Below, in pieces: positions 1 to 5,849 of a stretch of 5,850 bases of DNA (positions within the stretch are counted from its first letter, which is position 1; every line of letters starts with the position of its first letter). This stretch comes from Thermodesulfobacteriaceae bacterium. Its GTDB lineage: Bacteria; Desulfobacterota; Thermodesulfobacteria; Thermodesulfobacteriales; Thermodesulfobacteriaceae. Location: the NCBI GenBank assembly GCA_015494725.1, contig WGAR01000120.1, positions 1 through 5,850 on the forward strand. Direction: 5' to 3'. The position numbers and the translations under genes were made by a program. A model generated the notes under the pieces. That model saw nothing but the letters and a program-made list of their open reading frames with translations. It searched no databases and was not told the DNA's origin.

Positions 1-1133
1 GCGTCCTTCTGGTCGTAGCCTCCGGCCCGGTCGAAACTGGCAAGATCTTCCCGATAGAGACTCACCGGCGACTTCCGCCCCACCACCATTACATTCCCCT
101 TGTAAAGCTTGAGGCGCACCGTACCGGTGACCCTCCTCTGGGTCTCCTCGATGAAGGCCCGAAGGGCCTCCATCTCCGGCGAGAACCAGAATCCATAATA
201 GATAAGCTCGGAGAACCTGGGAACCAGACCGTCCCGAAGGTGCATGACCTCGCGATCCATGGTGAGGTGTTCCAGGGCCCGATGGGCTACATGGAGGATA
301 GTCCCCCCGGGGGTCTCGTAGATCCCGCGGCTTTTGAGCCCCACGAACCGGTTCTCCACCATGTCCACCCGGCCCACCCCGTGACGGCCCCCGATCCGGT
401 TAAGAGTGGAAAGGAGTTCCACCGGGGGAAGCCGTTTGCCGTTTACCGCTACCGGCACCCCGGCCTCAAAGTCGATCTCCAGATACTCCGGCTCATCCGG
501 GGCCCGCTCCGGGGAGACGGTCATCCGGAACATGTCCTCCGGTGGCTCCGCCCAGGGGTCCTCGAGGATTCCCCCCTCGTAACTTATATGAAAGAGGTTG
601 GCATCGATGCTATAGGGTTTCTCCCGGGTTACCGGCACCGGAATGCCGTGTTTTTCGGCAAAGCGGAGGAGATCCTCCCGGCCCTGGAATTCCCACTCCC
701 GCCAGGGAGCGATGACCTCCAGCTCCGGGGCCAGCGCCGCGTAGGTGAGTTCGAAACGCACCTGGTCGTTCCCCTTACCGGTGGCGCCGTGGGCCAGGGC
801 GTCGGCCCCCACCTCCCGGGCCACCCGCACCTGTTCCCGGGCAATAAGGGGACGGGCCAGGGAGGTGCCCATGAGATACCAGCCCTCGTAGGCGGCATTG
901 GCCTTAAGCGCGGTGAACACGAACTCGGAAACGAATTCCTCCCGAAGATCCCGAATGACGATGTCCTCGGCCCCCAGGGAGAGGGCCCGGCGGCGTACCT
1001 CCTCCCAATCCTCCTCCTGCCCCACATCCGCACAGAAGGCCACCACCGGACAACGATATTTTTCTATCAGCCACTTAAGAATTACCGAGGTATCCAGCCC
1101 TCCGGAATAGGCGAGAACAATCTTCCTGGGCAT
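1..1133 (-). CDS. argG: Argininosuccinate synthase, C-terminus cut by window edge
   Basis: The enzyme joins citrulline and aspartate using ATP (released as AMP and PPi) to make argininosuccinate, the penultimate step of arginine synthesis, in the cytoplasm. I translated the minus strand from ATG 1131-1133 to base 1 and found 377 intact codons with no stop or frameshift. The N-terminal ATP-pyrophosphatase loop SGGLDTS is at residues 10-16. Further family blocks are FTALKANAAYEGWYLMGTSL (73-92), AHGATGKGNDQVRFE (114-128), and a C-terminal segment with ENRFVGLKSRGIYETPGG from about 260. The visible part ends in GYDQKDA, which in this family lies about 20-25 residues from the C-terminus, so the stop is just off the left edge. 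The start is supported by AAGGAGG seven bases upstream and by the near-terminal position of the P-loop. The gene is divergent from the prenyl synthase operon. Family assignment is essentially certain. Confidence 0.98.
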   Translation of the reverse strand, partial: MPRKIVLAYSGGLDTSVILKWLIEKYRCPVVAFCADVGQEEDWEEVRRRALSLGAEDIVIRDLREEFVSEFVFTALKANAAYEGWYLMGTSLARPLIAREQVRVAREVGADALAHGATGKGNDQVRFELTYAALAPELEVIAPWREWEFQGREDLLRFAEKHGIPVPVTREKPYSIDANLFHISYEGGILEDPWAEPPEDMFRMTVSPERAPDEPEYLEIDFEAGVPVAVNGKRLPPVELLSTLNRIGGRHGVGRVDMVENRFVGLKSRGIYETPGGTILHVAHRALEHLTMDREVMHLRDGLVPRFSELIYYGFWFSPEMEALRAFIEETQRRVTGTVRLKLYKGNVMVVGRKSPVSLYREDLASFDRAGGYDQKD

Positions 1134-1140
1134 CCAACGG

Positions 1141-1147
1141 CCTCCTT
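1141..1147 (-). promoter_or_regulatory. Shine-Dalgarno sequence of argG
   Basis: On the minus strand this reads AAGGAGG, a full match to the anti-SD core. It sits 7 nt before the argG ATG and fixes that start. Confidence 0.85.
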
Positions 1148-1199
1148 GTTTTGGTCCCGAGGAAGGTCAGCCCTTTCGCTCCCTTCCCTTTTCTTACTT

Positions 1200-1215
1200 T
1201 TTATAGCATTATAAA
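1200..1215. promoter_or_regulatory. AT-rich divergent promoter element with inverted repeat
   Basis: The core of the 90-bp region between argG and the rightward operon is an inverted repeat, TTTATA-GCAT-TATAAA. On the minus strand bases 1213-1208 read TATAAT, a perfect -10 hexamer that would give argG a leader of roughly 65-70 nt. No good -35 was found at 16-18 bp upstream; the sequence there is T-rich (TTTCTT) and lies inside the first codons of the prenyl synthase gene. On the plus strand TATAAA (1210-1215) could be a -10 for the operon, but it lies only 8 bp from the ATG and would give a nearly leaderless mRNA. Which strand uses the element is inference. Confidence 0.45.
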
Positions 1216-1223
1216 GGCTGACT

Positions 1224-2198
1224 ATGGATAAAGAAAGCCTGATCGCGGCCCTGAGCCCGGACCTGAAGCGTATAGAAGAGGCCCTTTCGGCGGTACAGGC
1301 CTCCCAGGTCCCCTTTATCAACGAGGTGAGTCATTACATCCTCTTTGCCGGGGGCAAACGCCTGCGGCCGCTCCTCACCGTACTGTGTGCCCGACTCTGC
1401 GGTTACGAGGACCCCCAGATCTACGATCTGGCGGTCCTTTTTGAGTATCTTCATGCCGCCACCCTGCTGCACGACGACGTGGTGGACGGGGCGGAATTCA
1501 GACGGGGACGTCGGGCGGCCCACAATCTCTGGGGTAACCAGGCCACCATCCTGGTGGGCGATTACCTTTATGCCCGGGCCCTGCGCATCGCCGTGGAAAA
1601 AGGCAATTTCGAGGTGCTGGATGTGGTTACCTCCACCACGGTGCTCATGAGCGAAGGCGAGGTCCTCCAGCTTCTCAATGTAGATAATACCGGGCTTACC
1701 GAAGCGGAATACGAAGAGGTCATCTTCCGGAAGACCGCAGCCCTCATGGCGGCGGCCTGTGAGTGCGGGGGGATCATGGCCGGGGTTTCCCCCGAGGAAA
1801 GAAAGGCCCTCTATGAGTTCGGGCGCCGTCTGGGTATGGCTTTCCAGATCACCGATGATCTGCTGGATTATTTGGGGGCCGCGGAGGAAACCGGCAAGGG
1901 TATCGGCACGGATTTCCGGGAGGGCAAGGTCACCCTGCCCCTGCTTTACGCCCTTAATGCGGCCGAGGATCCGGATCGTTTCCGTCTGATCACCCTCCTG
2001 CGGGATCTCGAACCCTCTCCCGAGACCTTCCGGGAGGCCTGCCGCATCATCGAACGCTGGGGCGGTTTTACCCGGGCTCGACAGCGAGCCGAGGAGGAGG
2101 TAAAGGGGGCCCTTTCCGCCCTGAGTCTCTTCCCCCCCAGTTCCACCCGCAAACTGCTGGAGGATCTCACCCGGTATCTTCTGGTGCGCCGGAAATGA
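1224..2198 (+). CDS. ispB: Long-chain (all-trans) polyprenyl diphosphate synthase
   Basis: The enzyme adds isopentenyl diphosphate units to an allylic primer, making the prenyl tail of respiratory quinones or a related lipid. At 324 aa it has the normal length. Visible motifs are GGKRLRP (43-49, IPP binding), the first Asp-rich motif DDVVD (84-88) followed by RRGRRAAHNLWGN, VGDYLYARAL (111-120), the second Asp-rich motif DDLLD (211-215), and GTDFREGKVTLPLL (228-241). The first motif is DDxxD without the two-residue insertion of bacterial FPP synthases (IspA). Small residues (Ala79, Thr80) sit at positions -5 and -4 before it, as in E. coli IspB, which argues for a long-chain product; exact chain length cannot be read. 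The start has a modest SD (AAAGG, 1213-1217, six bases away). It is the first gene of the operon and its stop overlaps the next start (ATGA). The ispB symbol is by class; a GGPP or heptaprenyl synthase remains possible. Confidence 0.9.
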   Translation: MDKESLIAALSPDLKRIEEALSAVQASQVPFINEVSHYILFAGGKRLRPLLTVLCARLCGYEDPQIYDLAVLFEYLHAATLLHDDVVDGAEFRRGRRAAHNLWGNQATILVGDYLYARALRIAVEKGNFEVLDVVTSTTVLMSEGEVLQLLNVDNTGLTEAEYEEVIFRKTAALMAAACECGGIMAGVSPEERKALYEFGRRLGMAFQITDDLLDYLGAAEETGKGIGTDFREGKVTLPLLYALNAAEDPDRFRLITLLRDLEPSPETFREACRIIERWGGFTRARQRAEEEVKGALSALSLFPPSSTRKLLEDLTRYLLVRRK

Positions 2199-2830
2199 AA
2201 AGCCCTCGCCTCCTGGTCTTCGATTGTGACGGGGTTCTTTTCGATTCCCGCGAGGCCAACCGGGCCTATTACGAGGAGATCTGTCGCGCCCTGGGAAGGC
2301 CTCCCCTCCGTGAGGAAGAACTCCATTATGTGCACATGCACACCGCCGAGGAATCCGTGCGCTATCTTTTCCGGGAGTTTCCGGAAAAACTGGAGGCTGC
2401 GCTCGCCTATCAAAAGAATCTCCCCTACGAGAAATTCCTTCCCTACATGCGTATGGAACCCGGACTCAGGGAGTTTCTCGAGTGGGCCCGACCGCGGTTC
2501 CTTCTCGCCATCTCCACCAATCGCACCACCACCATGGGAAGGCTTCTGGAGATATACGGGCTGGAGAAATACTTCGACCTGGTGATGACCGCCTTAAAGA
2601 GCCCCAGGCCCAAGCCCCATCCTCAGGCCCTCACGGTCATCCTGGAACATTTCCGTGTCTCTCCCCGGGAGACCCTCTATATAGGCGACTCGGAAGTGGA
2701 TCTCCGGCTCTGCCGGGCGGTGGGGGTACCGCTTGTAGCCTACCGCAATCCGCAACTTCCGGCGGACTTTCACGTTTCCTCCTATGCGGAACTCCGGGCC
2801 CTTCTTTCCTCCCTCCCGGAAGAGGAGTAA
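2195..2830 (+). CDS. HAD-superfamily hydrolase, phosphoglycolate phosphatase-like
   Basis: This is a predicted cytoplasmic phosphatase of the haloacid dehalogenase superfamily, 211 aa, the usual size for a subclass with a helical cap. Motif I is FDCDGVLFDS, with nucleophile Asp10 and acid/base Asp12. A helical cap follows (about 18-85). Motif II is ISTN (Ser107), motif III is Lys140 in KPHPQ, and motif IV is GDSEVD (164-169), which binds Mg2+. All catalytic residues are present, so it should be active. The substrate cannot be read from the sequence: phosphoglycolate or another small sugar phosphate is the generic guess. Its ATG overlaps the prenyl synthase stop by 4 bp, implying translational coupling. 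That raises, but does not prove, a role with prenyl phosphates. No separate SD is obvious, as expected for a coupled gene. Confidence 0.9.
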   Translation: MKSPRLLVFDCDGVLFDSREANRAYYEEICRALGRPPLREEELHYVHMHTAEESVRYLFREFPEKLEAALAYQKNLPYEKFLPYMRMEPGLREFLEWARPRFLLAISTNRTTTMGRLLEIYGLEKYFDLVMTALKSPRPKPHPQALTVILEHFRVSPRETLYIGDSEVDLRLCRAVGVPLVAYRNPQLPADFHVSSYAELRALLSSLPEEE

Positions 2831-2863
2831 GTTATAGGGGCAACCCAGGGAGGTCTTTTCAAA

Positions 2864-3394
2864 ATGGATAAGCCGGCCCTCAGGATCCCTCTGGAGGATA
2901 TCCCTCCGGAGGGCCTAAAACTGGAATTCGAGGAAGGCCCGGAGCTTCTGGCCGATTGTTTTCCTTTAAAAAGGGCTCTGGTGGCCCGGGTATTCTTGAA
3001 AAAACAGGGAATTGATGTTAAAGCCAAAGGACGGGTAAGGACCACGGTGGAGCTCACCTGCGATCGGTGCCTGGAGCGGTTCGAGCTGGAGATAGACGAG
3101 GAATTTGAGGTGGAATTCAGGCCGCTAGCGAGCCTCCCGCTGCGGGAGGAGACCCAGCTCAGTCGGGAAGACCTGGAGGTGATCTTCTACGACGGAGAAG
3201 CGATACCGGTGGACGAGCTGGTACGGGAACAGGTTATCCTGGCGGTTCCCTATAAGAAGCTCTGCCGGGAGGAGTGTCGGGGGTTATGCCCCCGTTGCGG
3301 GAAGAATCTAAACCAGGGGCCCTGCGGCTGCGAGATCCGCAAGGAATCCCCTTTTGCGGTTCTCAGGACCTTGTTACAAAAATCAGGTGGTTAG
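2864..3394 (+). CDS. yceD: DUF177 / YceD family protein (23S rRNA accumulation)
   Basis: This is a 176-aa member of the DUF177 family, represented by E. coli YceD, which is linked to normal 23S rRNA levels; its biochemical role is still poorly defined. Diagnostic features are CDRCLERFE (Cys66 and Cys69), the strand segment FEVEFRPL (81-88), and a C-terminal Cys cluster LCREECRGLCPRCGKNLNQG ending in PCGC (Cys134, 138, 142, 145, 154, 156). The Cys-rich tail resembles a metal-binding knuckle and is common in this family outside enterobacteria. The ATG is preceded by GGGAGG (2848-2853) at ten bases, and there are 33 untranslated bases after the HAD gene. Its position directly before rpmF is the classic conserved arrangement and strongly supports the call. 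Confidence 0.93.
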   Translation: MDKPALRIPLEDIPPEGLKLEFEEGPELLADCFPLKRALVARVFLKKQGIDVKAKGRVRTTVELTCDRCLERFELEIDEEFEVEFRPLASLPLREETQLSREDLEVIFYDGEAIPVDELVREQVILAVPYKKLCREECRGLCPRCGKNLNQGPCGCEIRKESPFAVLRTLLQKSGG

Positions 3395-3403
3395 GAGGGA
3401 GTC

Positions 3404-3586
3404 ATGGCTGTACCCAAGAGGAAGACCTCTCGCTCCAGACGGGGGATGCGACGGGCGCACAAACACCTTACGGCCCCGTGTGTGTCGGTATGTCCCCGGT
3501 GTAAGGCCCCCAAGTTACCCCACCGGGTATGTCCCAGTTGCGGGACCTATCGCGGCAAGGAGTTCCTTCCCTCCGAGGAAGTCTAA
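3404..3586 (+). CDS. rpmF: Large-subunit ribosomal protein bL32
   Basis: This 60-aa protein of the 50S subunit starts with the family signature MAVPKRKTSRSRRGMRRAHK. It carries a zinc ribbon of the C-x2-C...C-x2-C type: Cys30 and Cys33, then Cys43 and Cys46 (CPRC and CPSC). All four Cys are present, so this is the zinc-binding C+ form rather than a C- paralogue. Cys26 is an extra cysteine outside the ribbon. The SD AGGAGGGA begins at the last two bases of the yceD stop and the spacing to ATG is about 5 nt, typical of a highly expressed gene. It lies 9 bp after yceD and 3 bp before plsX. Confidence 0.98.
   Translation: MAVPKRKTSRSRRGMRRAHKHLTAPCVSVCPRCKAPKLPHRVCPSCGTYRGKEFLPSEEV
3575..3580 (+). 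promoter_or_regulatory. Shine-Dalgarno for the plsX GTG start, inside rpmF
   Basis: GAGGAA lies within the last codons of rpmF, nine bases before GTG at 3590. It supports GTG as the plsX start; the next in-frame ATG (codon 9) would cut into the conserved DVMGGD motif. The arrangement suggests ribosomes pass from rpmF to plsX. Confidence 0.6.
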
Positions 3587-3589
3587 GCG

Positions 3590-4600
3590 GTGATTCGCAT
3601 AGCCCTGGATGTCATGGGGGGCGATTACGCCCCCCGGGAAATCCTAGCCGGGGCACGGGAGGCCTTAAAGGCCCTTCCGGATCTCTTTCTCTATCTGGTA
3701 GGCACGGAAAAGGCCCTGGCGGATTTTCCGGAACACGAACGGGTGGAGAAGGTCCCGGCCCCGGAATGGGTGGAGATGGACGAGGCCCCCAGTGAAGCCC
3801 TGCGCAAAAAACCCCGTTCCTCCATCCGGGTAGCCTTTGAACTGGCCAGGTCCGGGAAGGCCCAGGCGGTGGTAAGTGCCGGAAATTCCGGGGTAACCTA
3901 TGCCTGTGCCCTTTTCGCCCTGGGAAGGATCCGCGGGGTCTCACGTCCGGCCATTGCCACGGTGCTTCCCACCCTGAAGAACCCGGCGGTGCTCATCGAC
4001 GCCGGGGCCAATGTGGATTGCAAACCCAGCCATTTGCTCCAGTTTGCCCTTATGGGGGCCCTCTTTTCACAGGAAATCCTGGGGATCAAAGAACCCCGGG
4101 TGGGGCTCCTTTCCATCGGTGAGGAGGGAGGCAAGGGCAACTTCCTGGTCAAAAGGGCCCATGCCCTGCTCTCCGAAAGTTCCCTCAATTTTGTGGGCAA
4201 CGTGGAGGGCCGACATATCTATTCCGGGGAAGCCGAAGTCATCGTCTGCGACGGCTTTGTGGGGAACATCTGCCTCAAGGTCTCGGAAGGGGTGGCCGAG
4301 GCCCTTACGGTAATGCTCAAACGGGAGGTTCGACGCGATCCTCTGGCCATCCTGGGTTTTCTTCTGGCTCGCCGGGCCCTTTCCCGCTTTCGTCATCGGG
4401 TGGACTGGCGTGAATACGGAGGGGCTCCTCTCCTGGGGGTAAACGGCGTGGTCATCATCGGTCACGGTCGATCGGATGCCCGGGCCGTGCGCAACGCCCT
4501 GCATACGGCCCGGCGTTTCGTGGAGATAGATCTGGCTCGCAGGCTCAGCGAGGCCCTGGGGGCCAGAAACCACCTTCCCGATCTGCAGGCCATCTCATGA
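3590..4600 (+). CDS. plsX: Phosphate acyltransferase PlsX
   Basis: PlsX converts acyl-ACP and phosphate to acyl-phosphate, the donor used by PlsY for the first acylation of glycerol-3-phosphate. It is a peripheral inner-membrane enzyme. The protein is 336 aa, full length, and starts at GTG. Motifs in order: ALDVMGGDYAPREIL (5-19), VVSAGNSGVTYACALFALGR (94-113), DAGANVDCKP (137-146), LLSIGEEGGKGN (173-184), FVGNVEGRHI (201-210), VCDGFVGNICLKVSEG (219-234), YGGAPLLGVNGVVIIGHG (276-293) and a helical C-terminus containing RNAL. All are typical of the family. It follows rpmF by 3 bp and overlaps fabH by 4 bp (ATGA), the standard rpmF-plsX-fabH linkage. Nothing unusual was found beyond the GTG start. 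Confidence 0.98.
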   Translation: MIRIALDVMGGDYAPREILAGAREALKALPDLFLYLVGTEKALADFPEHERVEKVPAPEWVEMDEAPSEALRKKPRSSIRVAFELARSGKAQAVVSAGNSGVTYACALFALGRIRGVSRPAIATVLPTLKNPAVLIDAGANVDCKPSHLLQFALMGALFSQEILGIKEPRVGLLSIGEEGGKGNFLVKRAHALLSESSLNFVGNVEGRHIYSGEAEVIVCDGFVGNICLKVSEGVAEALTVMLKREVRRDPLAILGFLLARRALSRFRHRVDWREYGGAPLLGVNGVVIIGHGRSDARAVRNALHTARRFVEIDLARRLSEALGARNHLPDLQAIS

Positions 4601-5586
4601 AGCAGGCGGGAGCCTTCATTCTGGGAACCGGTCGTGCCCTTCCCTCCCGGGTCCTCACCAACCGGGACCTGGAACAGATGGTTGATACCTCGGATGAATG
4701 GATCACTCAGCGCACCGGGATCAAGGAGCGCCGGGTGGTGGCCGAGGGGGAGAGTAACAGCCAGCTGGCCATTGCCGCGGCCCGAAAGGCGCTGGAGAGG
4801 GCCGGGGTGGCTCCGGAGGAGCTGGACCTTATCATTGTGGCCACCCTTACCCCGGATTATCTCATGCCTTCGGTGGCCATCCTGGTGCAGCAGGCCCTGG
4901 GAGCCTGGAAGGCCGGGGCCTTCGACCTCTCGGCCACCTGTTCGGGTTTTCTTTACGCCCTTTCTATCGCCGATAAGTTTGTAAGAGAGGTACCGGAGCG
5001 CAGGATCCTGGTCATCGGAAGCGAGGTCCTCTCCCACAAGACCAACTGGGAAGACCGCACCACCTGCGTGCTTTTCGGCGACGGGGCCGGGGCCGCGGTG
5101 GTCACCGGGTCTCCGGACGGCCGGCGCGGAGTCCTTTCCACCCACCTGCACGCCGACGGTTCCCTCTGGCACCTCCTGACCCTCAAGGGCTGCGGGTCCC
5201 TTTATCCTCCGTGTGATTCCCGTATCCCCAGGGAAGACTATTTCATCCGCATGCAGGGTCGGGAGGTCTTCAAGCAGGCCGTGCGGGCCATGGAGGCCGT
5301 GGCCCTGGAGGCGCTGGAGGCCAACGGCATCTCCCCCTCGGACATCTCTCTGCTCATCCCCCATCAGGCCAATATCCGGATCATCGAATATCTGCGGGAA
5401 CGTCTGGGGCTCCCGGAGGAAAGGGTCTTCGTGAATATCCATCGCTACGGCAACACCTCCGCCGCGAGCATTCCCATCGCCCTGGACGAGGCTCAGGAGG
5501 AGGGCCGACTCTCCCCCGGGGACCTGGTGCTCATGGTCTCCTTCGGGGGAGGCTTCACCTGGGCTGCGGTACTCCTGCGCTGGTGA
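4597..5586 (+). CDS. fabH: Beta-ketoacyl-ACP synthase III
   Basis: FabH starts type II fatty-acid synthesis by condensing acetyl-CoA (or another short acyl-CoA) with malonyl-ACP in the cytoplasm. The protein is 329 aa, complete. The Cys-His-Asn triad is visible: Cys115 in LSATCSGFLYAL, His256 in IPHQANIRI and Asn286 in HRYGNTSAASIPIAL. Other hallmarks are DTSDEWITQRTGIKERR (30-46), LFGDGAGAAVV (159-169) and the C-terminal VSFGGGFTWAAVLLRW. Primer preference (straight or branched) cannot be decided from these motifs. The ATG overlaps the plsX stop. fabH is the last gene of the operon here: the frequently following fabD, fabG and acpP are absent, and the sequence after it looks like a transcription end. 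Confidence 0.98.
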   Translation: MKQAGAFILGTGRALPSRVLTNRDLEQMVDTSDEWITQRTGIKERRVVAEGESNSQLAIAAARKALERAGVAPEELDLIIVATLTPDYLMPSVAILVQQALGAWKAGAFDLSATCSGFLYALSIADKFVREVPERRILVIGSEVLSHKTNWEDRTTCVLFGDGAGAAVVTGSPDGRRGVLSTHLHADGSLWHLLTLKGCGSLYPPCDSRIPREDYFIRMQGREVFKQAVRAMEAVALEALEANGISPSDISLLIPHQANIRIIEYLRERLGLPEERVFVNIHRYGNTSAASIPIALDEAQEEGRLSPGDLVLMVSFGGGFTWAAVLLRW

Positions 5587-5749
5587 TCTCCTCCTTCCGC
5601 TCCGCCCCTTCATTCTCAGCCTTTCGCGGGCAGGACATTTTTCTGATACGCAACCGCAATCTCTTCCTCATCCCGCATCCCCCTTGCCCCTGACCTTTTC
5701 CTCCATGCCCCGCGCCTCTTCTACACCTCATCTTCTTGCCTTCGGACAT
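5555..5749 (-). CDS. Possible small basic protein under Fur control (hypothetical)
   Basis: This 64-codon frame is not a family I recognise. It is very basic, with an N-terminal Gly/Arg/Lys-rich half containing Cys9 and Cys25 (GAGHGGKGQGQGGCG at 12-26), an alternating segment RKRLRLRIRK (28-37), Cys40, and an acidic/basic tail. No signal peptide or membrane helix is seen. For it being real: ATG with GGAGG six bases upstream, and a promoter plus Fur box immediately before that. Against: Arg codons are mostly AGA/AGG, unlike the CGG/CGC/CGT-rich neighbours; the last 32 bp are antisense to the fabH 3' end; and this strand is about 76% purine with little T, so an open frame is likely by chance. 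The transcript could instead be a non-coding, Fur-controlled RNA. Confidence 0.35.
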   Translation of the reverse strand: MSEGKKMRCRRGAGHGGKGQGQGGCGMRKRLRLRIRKMSCPRKAENEGAERKEEITSAGVPQPR

Positions 5750-5760
5750 CGTCTTCCTCC
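5587..5760 (+). terminator. Candidate Rho-dependent terminator (C-rich, G-poor tract)
   Basis: The 174 bases after the fabH stop are about 76% pyrimidine by hand count. Within 5641-5760 I count about 55 C and 13 G in 120 bases. A long C-over-G stretch with little structure right after the last gene of an operon is the known signature of a Rho utilisation (rut) region. No convincing hairpin plus U-run was found: the only T-run (5638-5643) is preceded by at most a 3-bp stem. Termination here is inference. Confidence 0.45.
5756..5760 (-). promoter_or_regulatory. Shine-Dalgarno-like GGAGG before the small frame
   Basis: The minus strand reads GGAGGAAGACG and then ATG, so GGAGG has an ideal six-base spacing. 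Its weight is limited because the surrounding strand is purine-rich and SD-like words are common in it. Confidence 0.4.
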
Positions 5761-5769
5761 GTATCCGTT

Positions 5770-5799
5770 TTGATAATGATAATAATTCTCTATTTTAAT
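5770..5799 (+). promoter_or_regulatory. Alternative rightward promoter over the Fur box
   Basis: TTGATA (5770-5775), an 18-bp spacer and TTTAAT (5794-5799) resemble -35 and -10 boxes, each 5 of 6, on the plus strand. If used, it would drive a gene beyond the right edge. No start codon with an SD follows within the window. It competes with the leftward promoter for the same Fur box. Confidence 0.25.
5772..5790. promoter_or_regulatory. Fur box (ferric uptake regulator binding site)
   Basis: The sequence GATAATGATAATAATTCTC matches the classical 19-bp Fur consensus GATAATGATAATCATTATC at 17 positions (mismatches at 13 and 17). Read as the 7-1-7 model it gives two overlapping sites offset by 6 bp, starting at 5771 and 5777, each with a perfect TGATAAT half and a 5-of-7 second half. 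It stands in a short AT-rich island within otherwise GC-rich DNA and overlaps promoter hexamers on both strands. Fur with Fe2+ would be expected to repress whichever promoter is used. That the host has a Fur of this specificity is inferred. Confidence 0.7.
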
Positions 5800-5806
5800 T
5801 TGGCAA
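5779..5806 (-). promoter_or_regulatory. Leftward sigma70-type promoter overlapped by the Fur box
   Basis: On the minus strand TTGCCA (5806-5801) and TATTAT (5784-5779) are separated by 16 bp, and each matches the consensus at 5 of 6. Transcription would start near 5772, giving about 23 nt of leader before ATG 5749, with the SD inside it. The Fur box covers the -10 and the expected start point, a standard repression geometry. Confidence 0.45.
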
Positions 5807-5849
5807 GGGTCGCCTGTTCCTCGGGAGTCAGGGGGCGGAATTCTCCCGG
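5790..5849 (-). CDS. C-terminal end of an unidentified gene, cut by window edge
   Basis: Nineteen minus-strand codons end at TAG 5792-5790 and read GEFRPLTPEEQATLAKLK after an initial Pro. The PLTPEEQATLAKL part looks like a natural amphipathic C-terminal helix, and the codon choice (CGC, CTG, GAG, CAG, GCC) is like the neighbouring genes. The family cannot be told from so little. If real, this gene is convergent with the fabH operon, and its end overlaps the leftward promoter. Confidence 0.4.
   Translation of the reverse strand, partial: PGEFRPLTPEEQATLAKLK

Noticed and set aside
240..1214. 324-codon plus-strand frame opposite argG
   Set aside because: It is the antisense shadow of argG, which translates cleanly with all family motifs. 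Long antisense frames are expected in GC-rich genes, and the peptide is rich in Gly, Pro and His with no domain-like pattern.
2864..3586. Adjacent Cys-rich clusters in YceD and L32 as a special metal-sensing pair
   Set aside because: Both are standard for their families, and adjacency of yceD and rpmF is a widespread arrangement. Nothing here is specific to this genome.
3529..3795. 88-codon plus-strand frame across the rpmF-plsX junction
   Set aside because: It is an out-of-frame shadow with low-complexity Gly/Ser/Pro content, and rpmF and plsX fully explain the region.
4462..5613. 383-codon minus-strand frame opposite plsX and fabH
   Set aside because: It is antisense to two unmistakable genes. 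Its length reflects GC-rich codon bias and the peptide (Gly/His/Asp-rich) has no recognisable motif.
5615..5645. Possible intrinsic terminator after fabH (GCC...GGC before a T-run)
   Set aside because: The stem is only about 3 bp with a 7-nt loop, and the T-run is separated from it. Too weak to call.
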